Shown in pieces: positions 11,755-22,093 of a DNA stretch of 64,000 nt. This DNA comes from Lyophyllum atratum (lineage: Eukaryota; Basidiomycota; Agaricomycetes; Agaricales; Lyophyllaceae). The notes below the pieces were generated by a model. The model searched no databases, was not told the origin of the DNA, and worked only from the letters and a program-made list of their open reading frames with translations. Position 1 is the stretch's first letter. Every line of letters begins with the position of its first letter. The position numbers were made by a program, and so were the translations under genes. The stretch is taken from the NCBI GenBank assembly GCA_014905825.1, contig JACGCN010000002.1, positions 2,542,001 to 2,606,000 on the forward strand, read 5' to 3'.

Positions 11755-12958
11755 ATGATCAAGAAGCGCACACGCCCGCAACCCCGCGTCCGCGAGATAT
11801 CTCCCGAGGTAGAAGAGGAGGAAACTCAAGCGGAGGAAGAAGGAGAAGGCAACTTGCCGTACGTGGCAAATGTAAACCGATACCTTTGGGCCTTGTGCTC
11901 AACGAACTGCTGAACTTCAGCTTGGCAGACCTTATCGAGCTTCGGAAATTGAGGAGGGCTCGACAGGGAATTGACGCGACTAAACTTAACAAGGGAGATA
12001 TCCGTAAAAAGAAGAAGCGGCCACGAGAGGAAGGTGAGCAGGGTGGGCTGAAGAAAGGTGTTCGGAACGAGGACGAGGAAGAGTGCGCTTTGACTGTTTG
12101 CTATTTTCGCGTCAGGATAACTGATATTCGACTCTATTAGGGACGAGGAAGAGAAGGAAGCCCGGGCGCGTCGAGTCGTCCGCGCGAACAATTTCACGCA
12201 GCAAACCAACGCTCTCGATGTTGACAAGCATATGTGCGGCGGTCTCTCTTCCCTATTTCATTGCTCTTTGTCCTGAGAGCAATCTGCGTCGTTCAGGATG
12301 GCTTATATTGAGGAGAATCTGAAGATACGGAGCAAACCCCGGGATGATTCCGATGACGAGGACAAGGGACCACCCGATCCACAAGAAGCGCTATATAACC
12401 TCGCCGACCGGTGGAAGGTGGACAAACAGCTGAAACCGGGAGAAGAGGGCAGTGTCACTAATAGCTTAACTATGTTAACGGCCATACCAGAGGTAGACCT
12501 CGGAATGGAGTATGTGGCTGGTCCTTTCCATCATGCAGGCAGACTCTGACTGTTTGCAGTGCTCGGCTGAAAAATATTGAAGACACCGAGAAGGCTAAAC
12601 GAGTTGTTGCCGAGGAGCGGCAGGACCGTAAGAAACCTAGCAACAACGACGAGGAACATCTCGCAGCTTCCAGATGTGAGTTGTAATGTCTTCCCCTGCC
12701 TTCTGGATTTTCTTACCTTCGCCGCAGTTTATCGGCCGAACCTCAAAGCCAAATCTGACGCTGACATCTTGCGAGACGCCAAGTTGGAAGCGATGGGATT
12801 GCCCCCGCAGGATGACCAGCCTCGGCAGTCCAATCACGAGCGGCAACAGATGGCCACTGACGAAATGGTCTGTTGCTCCAAACTTTCCTGCGTGTATACT
12901 ATTCTAACGAGTATGTGCTCAGGTCATGGAACGCTTCAAGAAACGGATGCGAAAATAA
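11755..12958 (+). CDS. TLS1/C9orf78-family splicing factor (HCC-associated antigen 59)
   Basis: Homologue of S. pombe Tls1 and human C9orf78, which associate with the spliceosomal Brr2 helicase. Exons: 11755-11858, 11921-12082, 12141-12233, 12297-12509, 12560-12675, 12728-12867, 12923-12958; 287 aa (human 289). The diagnostic motifs are LADLIELRKLRRARQGID and NNFTQQTNALDVDKHMMAYI, followed by LYNLADRWKV. The N-terminal half is highly charged with KKKKRPREE. All seven exons close in frame; introns are 50-65 nt. The last exon has 36 nt ending KKRMRK. Confidence 0.93.
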
Positions 12959-13036
12959 CGAATCCGCGGAACACCACTTGTATTCCTTGTATGTACCAAT
13001 AACCTAAAACTTCAGATTGAGGAGATACATTATCGC

Positions 13037-14190
13037 TCCACGGAAAGATCAATTTCTTGAGCTTCGCGAAGTTGGATGTCCCAAGTCCAGCCATCATTGA
13101 AAGTATGTCGGCCTACGGACTCATGAAGCCTCTAGGTAAAGATCCAAACGTGGATCCCATCCTCTCGTATCGTGGTGTCGATTGTACCAGCCTGTGAATG
13201 GCATTGGCCATCACTCACATTGAAACTGGTGGTACCGCATCCGGAGTTATGGCCGACGGTGCTATCATGGAAGCCACTCAGTCCCCTAGTGTGCAGGAGA
13301 AGGTTCAGGAAGCCCAAGAGATGCAGATTCTTGGAGAGGTGGACGTCATCGAGAAGGGCCACGATCGCCGCGAATGCGGGGTAGATGTGGACGTGCCACC
13401 GACGAGTCTCAGCTGACCTTGCAAGAAGATACGGAAGCGGTCGCTCTGGGCTGCTACGCCAAAGATACTCAAAGAAAGGCATCGGGTTTAGGGTCTCGTC
13501 CGAGCGAAGTAACATTGGCACTAGCCTAAAAAATAAAAGGATGACACTCACGCTTATAGAGCTGCCTTTGGGGAGGGCATTGACGTATCTACCAGCGACC
13601 TTCTCTTGATACCAGCGGCCGTCGAAGAGTCCGACTGAGGTATGCATGGTAAGGTTGAAGATAAGTGTCTCGAGATTTTAGACAAGAATAAAGAGAACTA
13701 CTATGGGCACCTACGCATATCTTGGTGAGCCAAGAATCAGAAAGAATCTCGGTACAAGAGGCATATTGAAGGGAACAGGTGGACGAATCTCGTCATATTA
13801 AGGGCTCCTCAATTCTAAGTGGATCGTCAGTTCGTCAGTTCATCGAGGTTCTGATTTCACAGTCCGCTGTTGGCCGACCAAGCCGTTAGGAATGTGGGTC
13901 CTGGGATCGGTGTCTTTGTCCCAAATTGTTCGGCTAACAGCGGACTGTGAAATCAGAACCTCGATGAACTGACGAACTGTAACTGACGATCCACTTAAGA
14001 ATTGAGGAGCCCTTTACGCCCATCATTCGTGAGCATTCGTGAAGCATTGCTGCATCGTTGTCCCGGACTCCCCAGTCCCCAGACGAGACTAGCCTGATCG
14101 ATCAGGTCTTCAAGGGATTGGGTTTCGACGTCTTTTAGACCGAGGATGTTCAAGAGCGCACTCGATAAATATGCACAGGTGCGGTAATGG
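13037..14190 (-). pseudogene. Third sedolisin copy, decayed and 5'-truncated
   Basis: Minus-strand sequence matches the 3' part (exons 6/7 to 14) of the two intact sedolisin genes that follow. Recognisable pieces are QQCFTN near 14050, YQEKVAGRYVNALPKGS near 13600, AAQSDRFRIFLQG with GGTSTSTP near 13420, GFLNLLLHT and [13 protein letters not shown] near 13230, and GLGTSNFAKLKKLI near 13070. A one-base loss right after GGTSTSTP shifts the frame, further stops occur, and a MITE splits exon 7. Exons 1-5 were not found; sequence past about 14190 is unrelated. This is a dead paralogue at the 3' end of the cluster. No protein is expected from it. Confidence 0.85.
13801..14013. mobile_element. 213-bp MITE with long terminal inverted repeats
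   Basis: The ends are near-perfect inverted repeats of about 76-82 bp starting AGGGCTCCTCAATTC and ending GAATTGAGGAGCCCT, around a unique core of about 50 bp. It is flanked by TTA at 13798-13800 and at 14014-14016, a 3-bp target duplication. Long TIRs, no coding capacity and a TTA duplication fit a PIF/Harbinger-type MITE; the superfamily is inferred from the duplication only. The right arm has a 5-6 bp insertion relative to the left. It lies inside exon 7 of the sedolisin relic: removing it together with one TTA rejoins a GRNMTRFVHLFP reading. Confidence 0.88.
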
Positions 14191-14804
14191 CTATGATGTA
14201 CATTGCGCCCAAAGAGCGAGACGCACGGAAATCGCGGCCTCTCCTGGATGTTGAACTCTTTGCAGGGTCTAGCGCAGTTGAGTCGCTATGCACACAGTGG
14301 TACCAGATGGTCATTCGATATCATTGATGAAGGGATATGTAGTAAAGGGTTGCGTGTGCATCAAAACAGGTCCTGGCATGATAATGACATGTGCTCCACA
14401 GTCCTCTAGTTTGACTCACCAGATTTTGAAATTATGAATGAAGCGCATGGTCGATTGAATATAGCGCTTGCTTGGAAAGGGGTATAAGCAACTGCACGTA
14501 CCTGCTTGATTGAGGGACCTGGGCAACCAAACTCTTCACTTGCTGGACGAGGACGGAAGTCCGAGCGATATTCTCGGAGAACTTCACGCATCAGCGCGAT
14601 CTGCCCCCTGGGGCCTGAGGGCCTGCCAAGAAACGTCGAGATCATGAGACCGCGTAAAGTGCTGTGAAGTGCCGTTCCATTTGAGGCAGAACCACATGGC
14701 ACCTGTCCGACGACGAGATAATGACTTAAGACCACGCGAGTGGGTCAGCTAAGCAAAAAGCTCATGCTCTTCAATAGGAACAAGGTGTTGGATATATTTA
14801 GCGT
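14191..14804. other. Intergenic, no supported gene
   Basis: Between the sedolisin relic and the 3' end of the first intact sedolisin gene. Short open frames on the minus strand (14406-14735) show no family motif. This is probably decayed or unique spacer DNA. Confidence 0.45.
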
Positions 14805-17342
14805 TTAATTCTTAAGTACCAACTTCTTGAGCTCCCCAAAGTTTGGCGTACCCAGTCCAGTCACTGAAACGACAAGTCAGCAATGAGATTAAGACAAATA
14901 CGAAGCTAAAGCCAAACTGACCTGGATCCCATCCTACCGTACACTAATGCGGCTCTAGTCAGCAAGATGGCACAACGTATAGAGAGAGATACTGACGTTG
15001 AATCCAGTCGTGCCACAACCCGAATTATGACCAACGGTGATATCATTGAAGCCCCTCAGAGCTTTGGAGTATAAGAGGGGGTTCAAGAAGCCGAGCGGGG
15101 GAAGGCCATGGGAGAGGCGGACGTCGTTCAAAAGGGCCACGATACCCGCGAAGGTAGGAGCAGATGCGGAAGTTCCTCCAATAGACCTCGGGACTCCTTT
15201 CAAAAAGATACGGTAGCGGTCTCCTTGCGCTGCGACGTCGGGAATGCCCTATAATGCTGTCAGTGCGTGAATCCGGAACGTGGTTTAGATCACATACTCG
15301 TCCTTCACTACAAAATTCAAATGATAGAAATCAGGAGATGTCAAGGGCGGATTGACGGAAATATAAACGCACGGGTTGAAGAGACCCTCGTAGGTTCCTT
15401 TGGGAAGAGCTTTGAGGTATGACTTCACAACGTGATCTTGGTACTTGGGGCGAGGGAACTTGAACCAAGAGATCAGCATATAGATGCATAGCGATGGCAC
15501 CTGAACTTACGTAGTCGCTGAAGCCTCCACCAGAGAAGAAGCGAGATACAGCGACTTCAGGTACGCTTTGAGTCCCTCCTACAGAAGTGACGCTGTCCGA
15601 AGTCAGTTAATGCAATACCGGCCTATGCAGAAGGGATATTTACAATGGGCAGCTGAACATTCTCGAATTAGTTACACTCGATGGCAAATGAAGTCTGAGA
15701 CACCTACGATGCGGGGAATAGAGGAATGAACCTGGTGGCATTGCGGCCATCATTGGTGAAGCATTGTTGAGTGGCGGGGTTAGCGTCGTTATCTCCTACT
15801 CCTCCATCGCCTGAAGAGAACATGAGGGAAACTCCTCGAGCACCTTGAAATCACAGGATGCTTTAGTAGGTGAGGCTGGGATAAAGTGGCGGCGATGAAC
15901 TCACCGAGCTGTGCGAAACCAGCACATGTGCGCTTCGCATAACTTTCCGGAACTAAGTACGGTATGAGCGATACCTCGCAGGACTTGTCAGAAGGAACCA
16001 TACCAGTTTGCTCATGATCTCCGTAGCTCGTTGAGATAGAAAGAGGGGGGTTCGGATGATCAAGAATGAATTGAAGCCAGTCATCGTAGGGCCTAGATAT
16101 CTGGTAAGCGCCGAATCAACGAGAAGATGAAAGCGACGGAACTCGTTTGTGTTCGTGGGTGTACCGACGTCTGGCGTGAAAGGCGGACGACCCCCGGTCG
16201 AGTAAAAAGTCGACTATAGATCTTCGTCAGAATTCGCCTTAAGGTTTCTGTCGCAAGTGGGAATTTACCGGAATTGGGTGGGACAAGCCAAACGCGAACT
16301 GAACATCCAGGTTAGCCTCAGCACCGGCTTCCTCCAGAGTCTGGTTATTGAGACCGCCTACAAGAGATTGGAATAATGAAACCGAGCGTGAATGAAGGAG
16401 TTTTGATATGAATAGTGATATTGACCTTTTACTGGGATGAACTCGAAAGAAGAATTGAGAGCATCTGGTCGCTGTTCAGCATAGAAGGACTGCAGATCTT
16501 GGATATTCGCGAATTGCTCGAGGTAGCCAGTAATGCCGATCGAGTTATTGCCCAATTGGGTCGGCGTAAACCCGACTGCGTTGTAAAGCTGCTGAAGACA
16601 TTTGATGGTGATAGTCTTGTTGCAGCTGGCATCAACAGGAACACCGGTAGACGGATTATGGATGGGGGCCACATTTTTGGATTGAGCTGGTGCCGCGTCG
16701 TCGTCGGCCCACACAATAGTGGACTTCAATTCCTTGAACTGTCCAAACATCGTAGTGGGCTGAACAAGCTCTATGTGTTGATGGAGGTTTTCCGGGAGAC
16801 TGTAGCTGGTGGTCCTGACGATCCTGTCTCCATTCGCGCCATTTTTCCAGACGTGATAGGTCTAACTTGTTCGTTCACATCGGTGCATGTTTTGGAACTA
16901 GGATACTCACAGTGTTCAACATCTCCTCAACGAGGCTGACCGGAAGTGTCAAAGTCACCCAATCCTTCGCAGATGAGCGAACGAGATCGCTTTCTTTGAT
17001 GTCATGAGACTTGAGCCATTCGTCGACAGCGTCGATGCTATCTTGATGAGGAGCGACGAGCCTGTCCACCTCCTCTTTGGACAGATGCGCGCCATACCTG
17101 GAATGATATGGGTCGCTTACTTCGTAGAGGTGCTTCTCCAGAACATCGAAGTCGGGCTGGGGAAGGGCGATGCGAAGAACGATGTTATGGTCAGGAGAAG
17201 GCCTGCTGTGCTTAGCCCAACCACGGGGTGGGGTAACGGTTTCCTTGACCTTGTGTGCACATCCCTCGGGAGAGGCTGCCAAGCTGCCCAAAGGGGCGAG
17301 GGAGAGGAGACAGAGTAACCCGCGGCATGTAAAGGCTCGCAT
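14805..17342 (-). CDS. Secreted sedolisin (S53, tripeptidyl-peptidase type), copy A
   Basis: Acid serine-carboxyl protease, made as a secreted preproenzyme. Exons: 16911-17342, 16426-16861, 16269-16357, 16143-16213, 16004-16092, 15905-15952, 15708-15843, 15644-15652, 15511-15592, 15373-15458, 15298-15307, 14997-15248, 14922-14943, 14805-14863; 606 aa. A signal peptide ([20 protein letters not shown]) is followed by a pro-domain to about residue 200. The catalytic residues are E303 and D307 (AEANLD), D368 (SYGDHEQT) and S523 (GGTSAS). A C-terminal calcium-site region has [12 protein letters not shown] and [14 protein letters not shown]. Two micro-exons of 9 and 10 nt are needed for the frame. 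It is tandem with copy B and likely has a nutritional role in extracellular protein digestion. Confidence 0.93.
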
Positions 17343-17380
17343 GATGGACGGGTCAACGTCCCAGCTGGGATTAAGGAGAC

Positions 17381-17387
17381 TTTATAG
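17381..17387 (-). promoter_or_regulatory. TATA box of sedolisin copy A
   Basis: CTATAAA on the minus strand, about 40 bp upstream of the ATG at 17342. The close spacing implies a very short 5' leader. Copy B has a TATA-like element at the same place. Confidence 0.55.
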
Positions 17388-18428
17388 TGCGCATCGCAGA
17401 CGGACCCATGTGCAGCCCGATCACCAATAATGCCTCCCACGTTATGCCCGTGGTGGCTGGCCAAGCACAAGCGGCGAAGGGCGGGGTTATGCTCAGCGTT
17501 GAGAACCGTCGGCAATCACACACCTATTTTTGGCTTATCACGCCAAGAGAACTATGTGGGCGCACAACACAGCGCACAATCGCATGCTCCTCGAGTCAGA
17601 GAGTGATGCATATGGTATGCATCAGGAGTACCTTGGAAATAAATTCAGGACTTAAAGTTACATATCATGGTTAAGGTAGATGCCATCCATACCTGTCCAA
17701 CGTCACGTGCTCGCCCAAATTGGTCCTCACATACAAGATCTGGCTTGAAGTCCTCTCTGAGGCACATTTTGTGTAATCGAACACGGTCATCTCAGGGAAA
17801 TAGCACGGGCAAGCAAATCGTGATACTTGGAATTGAGAAATCTTGTGAGGAAAAAAAGTAGATCGCAAAAAACTGATGCGACACCTCAGACCTTGATTGT
17901 AATTGATATTTCACAATAGGCTCAGTCAATTTTTTGTTGGTCTTTATAACCTTTGTAAGGTCATATCCTACAGTATATACCTCCAATATGACCGTCTTAC
18001 TTTCCCGGATTTCGAGCGTAGTCTTCTTCAATGCTCGAATCTTCACGCTGGTTCCCGATTAAGATCATCACGTGACGTTAGACAGGTATGGATGGCATCT
18101 ACCTTATGGGTGCCAGGAACGACGCACATGGTCGTGGACGAAGAGTGGACGTATGTATTTGACGCCAAATGTCAGAGTAAATATGTACTTCCAGAAGGTC
18201 ATTCTGTGGGGTATCACGTCAAGGTCTCGCCGACTGGGATGACATGCGACCTCTATGACCCCTTAATTTCGAGTCAGATTCAGATTCGAAGTCAACCAAG
18301 CAAGCAGACTTAGAAATGAGGGTGAATATACGCTTGAGGAAGGAGCGTCACGAAGGGCTCGAAGCAAAACCAAGAAATGTGTATTCGAATTCAACATCCG
18401 TGTAGCCACACAGAGTTCGTAAACACAT
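17388..18428. other. Spacer between the sedolisin paralogues
   Basis: About 1 kb that must hold the upstream control region of copy A and the 3' end of copy B. It contains CACGTG near 17705 and again near 18071. An open frame at 17903-18313 on the plus strand has no recognisable motif and is not supported as a gene. Confidence 0.45.
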
Positions 18429-20966
18429 TCAATGTTTCAATACCAGTTCCTTAAGCAAACCAAAGTTAGGTGTACCCAGCCCAGTTACTAAACAAAAGTT
18501 GGTCAGACTTGACGAGCGATTGAAGAAGAATGTTCATTACCTGGATCCCATCCTTTCGTGGCCTAGCACGATGCGAAATCAACACTAAATCACAGAAACA
18601 TGCAAGTGCGATTGCTTACATTGAAGCCCGTCGTACCACATCCAGAATTATGGCCAATGGTAATATCGTTGAACCCGCTAACGGCCTTCGAATAAATCAA
18701 AGGATTCAAGAAGCCCAGGGGAGGTTGTCCATTAGCGAGCCGGACGTCGTTGAGAAGAGCGACGATTCCAGCAAACGCGGGGGAGGAGGCAGAGGTGCCA
18801 CCAATGAGCACAGGCTTTCCGGACAAGAAGATCTTGAAACGGTCAGACTGGGCGGAAACATCGGGGAAGGCCTAAGATGTGTGATGAGATCGCTCGTTGC
18901 GTGTTAGTAAGAAGAAACAACACACCCTGCCAGCCCTAATGAAGATGTCAGATTGAGAACAACGTGAACGAGACAGTAGTGGGACTTACGGGTTGAAGAG
19001 GCCCTTGTATGTACCTTTGGGTAGAGCAGCGAGATACCTGTTGACGACGGCTTCCTGGTAATGAGGGCGGGAGAACTTGGAAAGAGAAGGCAGGTGAGCG
19101 GGAAAATGGGAGTAAGATGTCAACCCAACTCACGTAGTCGCTGAAGCCACCACCGGAGAAGAACCGAGAAACGGCTACTTCAGGAACGCTGGTAGTTCCA
19201 CCTACGACGGTGACGCTGTATGTTGATGTCAGGAGGTATTCGAACAAGTGTAGACACAGTATGATTTACAAGGGACACCTGCACACCCAACGTTAGTATA
19301 AATTTGCTGATTATCGCGATTTAAGTGACATACGATGCAGGGAAGCTGGGTACAAATCTGGTAACGTTCCGGCCATCATTGGTGAAACATTGCTGAGTGG
19401 CCGGGTTGGGGTCGTTGTCACCAACACCTCCGTCTCCGGAGGAGAACATGAGGGAGACTCCTCGAGCACCTAGGGAAGGACCATCAATGGTCAGATTATT
19501 GCTCAATACTCGTCACTAGGCTCTGACATACCTAGCTGAGCAAAGCCGGCACAAGCACGAATAGCGAAGCTTCTGGGGACTGAAGGAATCTGGATGAGGA
19601 GATGAACGACCACACTCAAATGCCAATTCACCTGTCTGCTCGTCATCACCGTAGCTGGTGGAGATTGATAAAGGAGTATCATCCCGGGAGAGGACGAAGT
19701 CGAGCCAATCTGTGTAGGGCCTGTATCACAGGTTAACGAAGGTCGTGAGCGAACATGACATTGACACAACGAACTCGTTCGTGTTCGTAGGAGTTCCCAC
19801 ATCCGGGTGGAACGGTGGGCTGCCTGCAGTAGAGTAGAAGGTTGCCTATCATCCAAGTCAGATATTCGCTCCAGAGGTCCCAGAGGAGGTAAATACCGGA
19901 ATTGGGTGAGACAGTCCGAATGCAAACTGGACATCCAAACCCGCCTCTGCGCCAGCTTCTGAAATGTTCTGGCTGTTGAGGCCCCCTGAAGAACGAAAAG
20001 GTTAGCCGGGAAAAAGGAATGGATGTCTAAACTCGCTTACCTTTAACTGAGTGGAATGTAAAGGACGAATTGAGGGCGTCAGGTCGCTGATCGGCATAGA
20101 ACATTTGGAGGTCCTGTATGTTCGCGAATTCTTCAAGATAACCAGTGATACCGATGGAGTTGTTCTTCGCAGAGGGTACAAACCCAGTTGCATTGTAGAG
20201 TTGTTGCAAGCAACTAATAGTAATTGTGCGGTTGCAGCTGGGATCCACCGCAAGGCCAGAGGCGGTGTTCGCGACCGCCGCAAGATTCTGACTGCTGACA
20301 GCCGGAATTTCGGTGTCATCGCCCCAGACTATAGTTGATTTGTCTCGTTTGAACCGACCAAACATGGTCGTGGGTTGCACGACATCAATGTGATCATGGA
20401 GATTCTCGGGGAGACTGTAGCTGGTAGTCCTGACGATTTGATCGCCGCTGGCGTGCTTCCAAACGTTGTATTTCTATACAGACTATTTTAAGACCAACCG
20501 ATGAAGAGTGTCCTCCATGCAATTGCTAACTCACCGTATCAAGCATCTTTTCCACCAAGCTGACAGGAATTGTCAATGTCACCCAGTCTTTGGCCGGCGA
20601 CCGAATAAGGTCGCTTTCCTTGATGTCGTGGGACGCCAACCATTCATTGACTGCATCGATACTTTCTTGGTGGGGAGCGACAAGCCTCTCGGTCTCTTCT
20701 TTGGACAGATGGGCGCCATAGCGGTGGTGATATGGGTCGCTCACTTCGTACAGGTGCTTCTCCAGAACGTGGAAGTTGGGCTGCGGAAGGCCGATGCGAA
20801 GAACGATGTTGTGGTCAGCAGAGGGCACGCCATGCTTCGTCCATCCACGAGGGGGGACCATAGTCTCCTTGACTTTGTGAGGACATGGCTCCGGAGAACC
20901 TGCCCAACTGCCGACGGGAGCGACAGTGAGGATACAGAGCAGCCCACTAACAGATAGGAGACGCAT
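18429..20966 (-). CDS. Secreted sedolisin (S53, tripeptidyl-peptidase type), copy B
   Basis: Tandem paralogue of copy A, same strand. Exons: 20535-20966, 20041-20473, 19897-19985, 19775-19845, 19632-19720, 19532-19579, 19334-19469, 19270-19278, 19134-19215, 18990-19075, 18926-18935, 18620-18871, 18541-18562, 18429-18487; 605 aa. Every exon has the same length as in copy A except exon 2, which is 3 nt shorter. The signal peptide is [20 protein letters not shown]. The catalytic residues are E302 and D306 (AEAGLD), D367 (SYGDDEQT) and S522 (GGTSAS); the calcium-site region has [12 protein letters not shown] and GWDPVTGLGTP. The divergence is enough for different substrate range, but both active sites are complete. 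Both 9- and 10-nt micro-exons are present. Confidence 0.93.
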
Positions 20967-21002
20967 GGGGGATCGGCTTGAGGAAGGTGATGCGGGATCC
21001 TG

Positions 21003-21011
21003 ATTATATAG
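21003..21011 (-). promoter_or_regulatory. TATA box of sedolisin copy B
   Basis: CTATATAAT on the minus strand about 40 bp upstream of the ATG at 20966, the same spacing as in copy A. Confidence 0.5.
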
Positions 21012-21765
21012 CAAATTCAGCTAGTTGTGATGGACGTCCCACGTTGCGCCATTCCAGTCTTCGCTTCGCAAAACGATCCATGTGTACCAATCCCACATCT
21101 ATTCTTAGCTCCAGGCCTCCTAGGTAACGAATTGAGCACACCACCAGCCGCATCAGCATTTGTCGCTTACTTGTCAACGCGTCTCGATGCTCTTGTATCA
21201 CCCATAGATCGTTATGCTGCTACGCCCTTCACCATGCATGCTGTCTTAGTATGCCATCTGTCAACTTGAAATGGAAGAAGCGCTCCCCAATTCAGGGTGC
21301 TCCTCTTTCAATATGTCATTAGTATCGGAAAGGTATACGTCGGCATAATGATAGTGATACCATTGTTCCTCGAAACATAAAACATATCAAGTAAGGTGCC
21401 GTGATAGGAGTGGCTTAGATTTCTATCCAGCGAAGATGGAGCCTACGACGCACCACACACCGCATTTTCCTTTTATTTATCCTTACACAACCAGCTCATG
21501 ACGCCCCGAAGACGGATCTCTTTCCTACATCGCATCGAGCTCATCTCAGTCATATCAGTCACTCGAAACATGGGGTTGAAGTTGCTTGAAATCGTGCGTT
21601 ATTGGCACGGCATTCTTCCGGAACCCCGACCTGCACAGAGATAAATGGATCACGTGACTGTCGGAATCCGCCGGGGACACGATCTCACGTCCTCGGTGAG
21701 GGATCTCTGTTATACGAGTCTGTGCTACAAGTCGTGTCCGGGTCCTGAGTGAGAGACCTCTGTCA
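21012..21765. other. Upstream region of sedolisin B and outer flank of the transposon
   Basis: No gene seen. The distal part (21640-21765) has GC-rich phrases repeated loosely (ctctgt...tatacgagtctgtgct) that lead into the 13-bp tandem array and may belong to the transposon end. Confidence 0.4.
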
Positions 21766-21856
21766 TATAAATCTGTGCTATGAGTTTGTGCTATAAGTTT
21801 GTGCTATAAGTTTGTGCTATAAGTCTGTGCTGTAAGTCTGTGCTGTAAGTCTGTTC
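21766..21856 (+). repeat. Tandem array of seven 13-bp units
   Basis: Seven contiguous units with consensus TATAAGTTTGTGC, each differing by 0-3 bases. It lies about 240 bp beyond the stop codon of the MULE-type transposase, where subterminal transposase-binding repeats are often found. That role is inferred. Confidence 0.85.
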
Positions 21857-21917
21857 AGTGTTCTTTGTTATATGTTGGTTAAATGGTTGATTTGTGTTAT
21901 TGCGGCGGCGGCCGCGA

Positions 21918-22016
21918 CGCATCGGGCGTTCCCCCCGAGACCCCCCTTGCCTGCGGCGCCTTGGGCGTTCCCCCCAAGACCCCCCTTGTGCCTGGCGGCG
22001 CCTTTGGCCTGCGGCG
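21918..22016 (+). repeat. GC-rich direct repeat (two main copies)
   Basis: Two copies of a roughly 40-bp unit containing GGGCGTTCCCCCC(G/A)AGAC followed by CCCCCTTG and a GGCGGCGCC-like end, plus a partial third end. It sits between the 13-bp array and the transposase stop codon, so it is probably part of the transposon 3' flank. Confidence 0.65.
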
Positions 22017-22093
22017 CATCATATTATTCGTGACGAACACAGCAATTTTGAATACAATACTAACTACAACAACCATCCAAGTCAACATGACCA

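Noticed and set aside
16415..16939. Plus-strand frame opposite sedolisin A (and 20508-20957 opposite B)
   Set aside because: Exact antisense of the sedolisin exons; occurs in both paralogues because the sense sequence is conserved.
17903..18313. 136-codon plus-strand frame between the sedolisins
   Set aside because: No motif, no splice-compatible neighbours, AT-rich spacer.
21766..21856. Short repeats considered as a CRISPR array
   Set aside because: Units are contiguous with no spacers, and the genome is eukaryotic; it is a tandem repeat.
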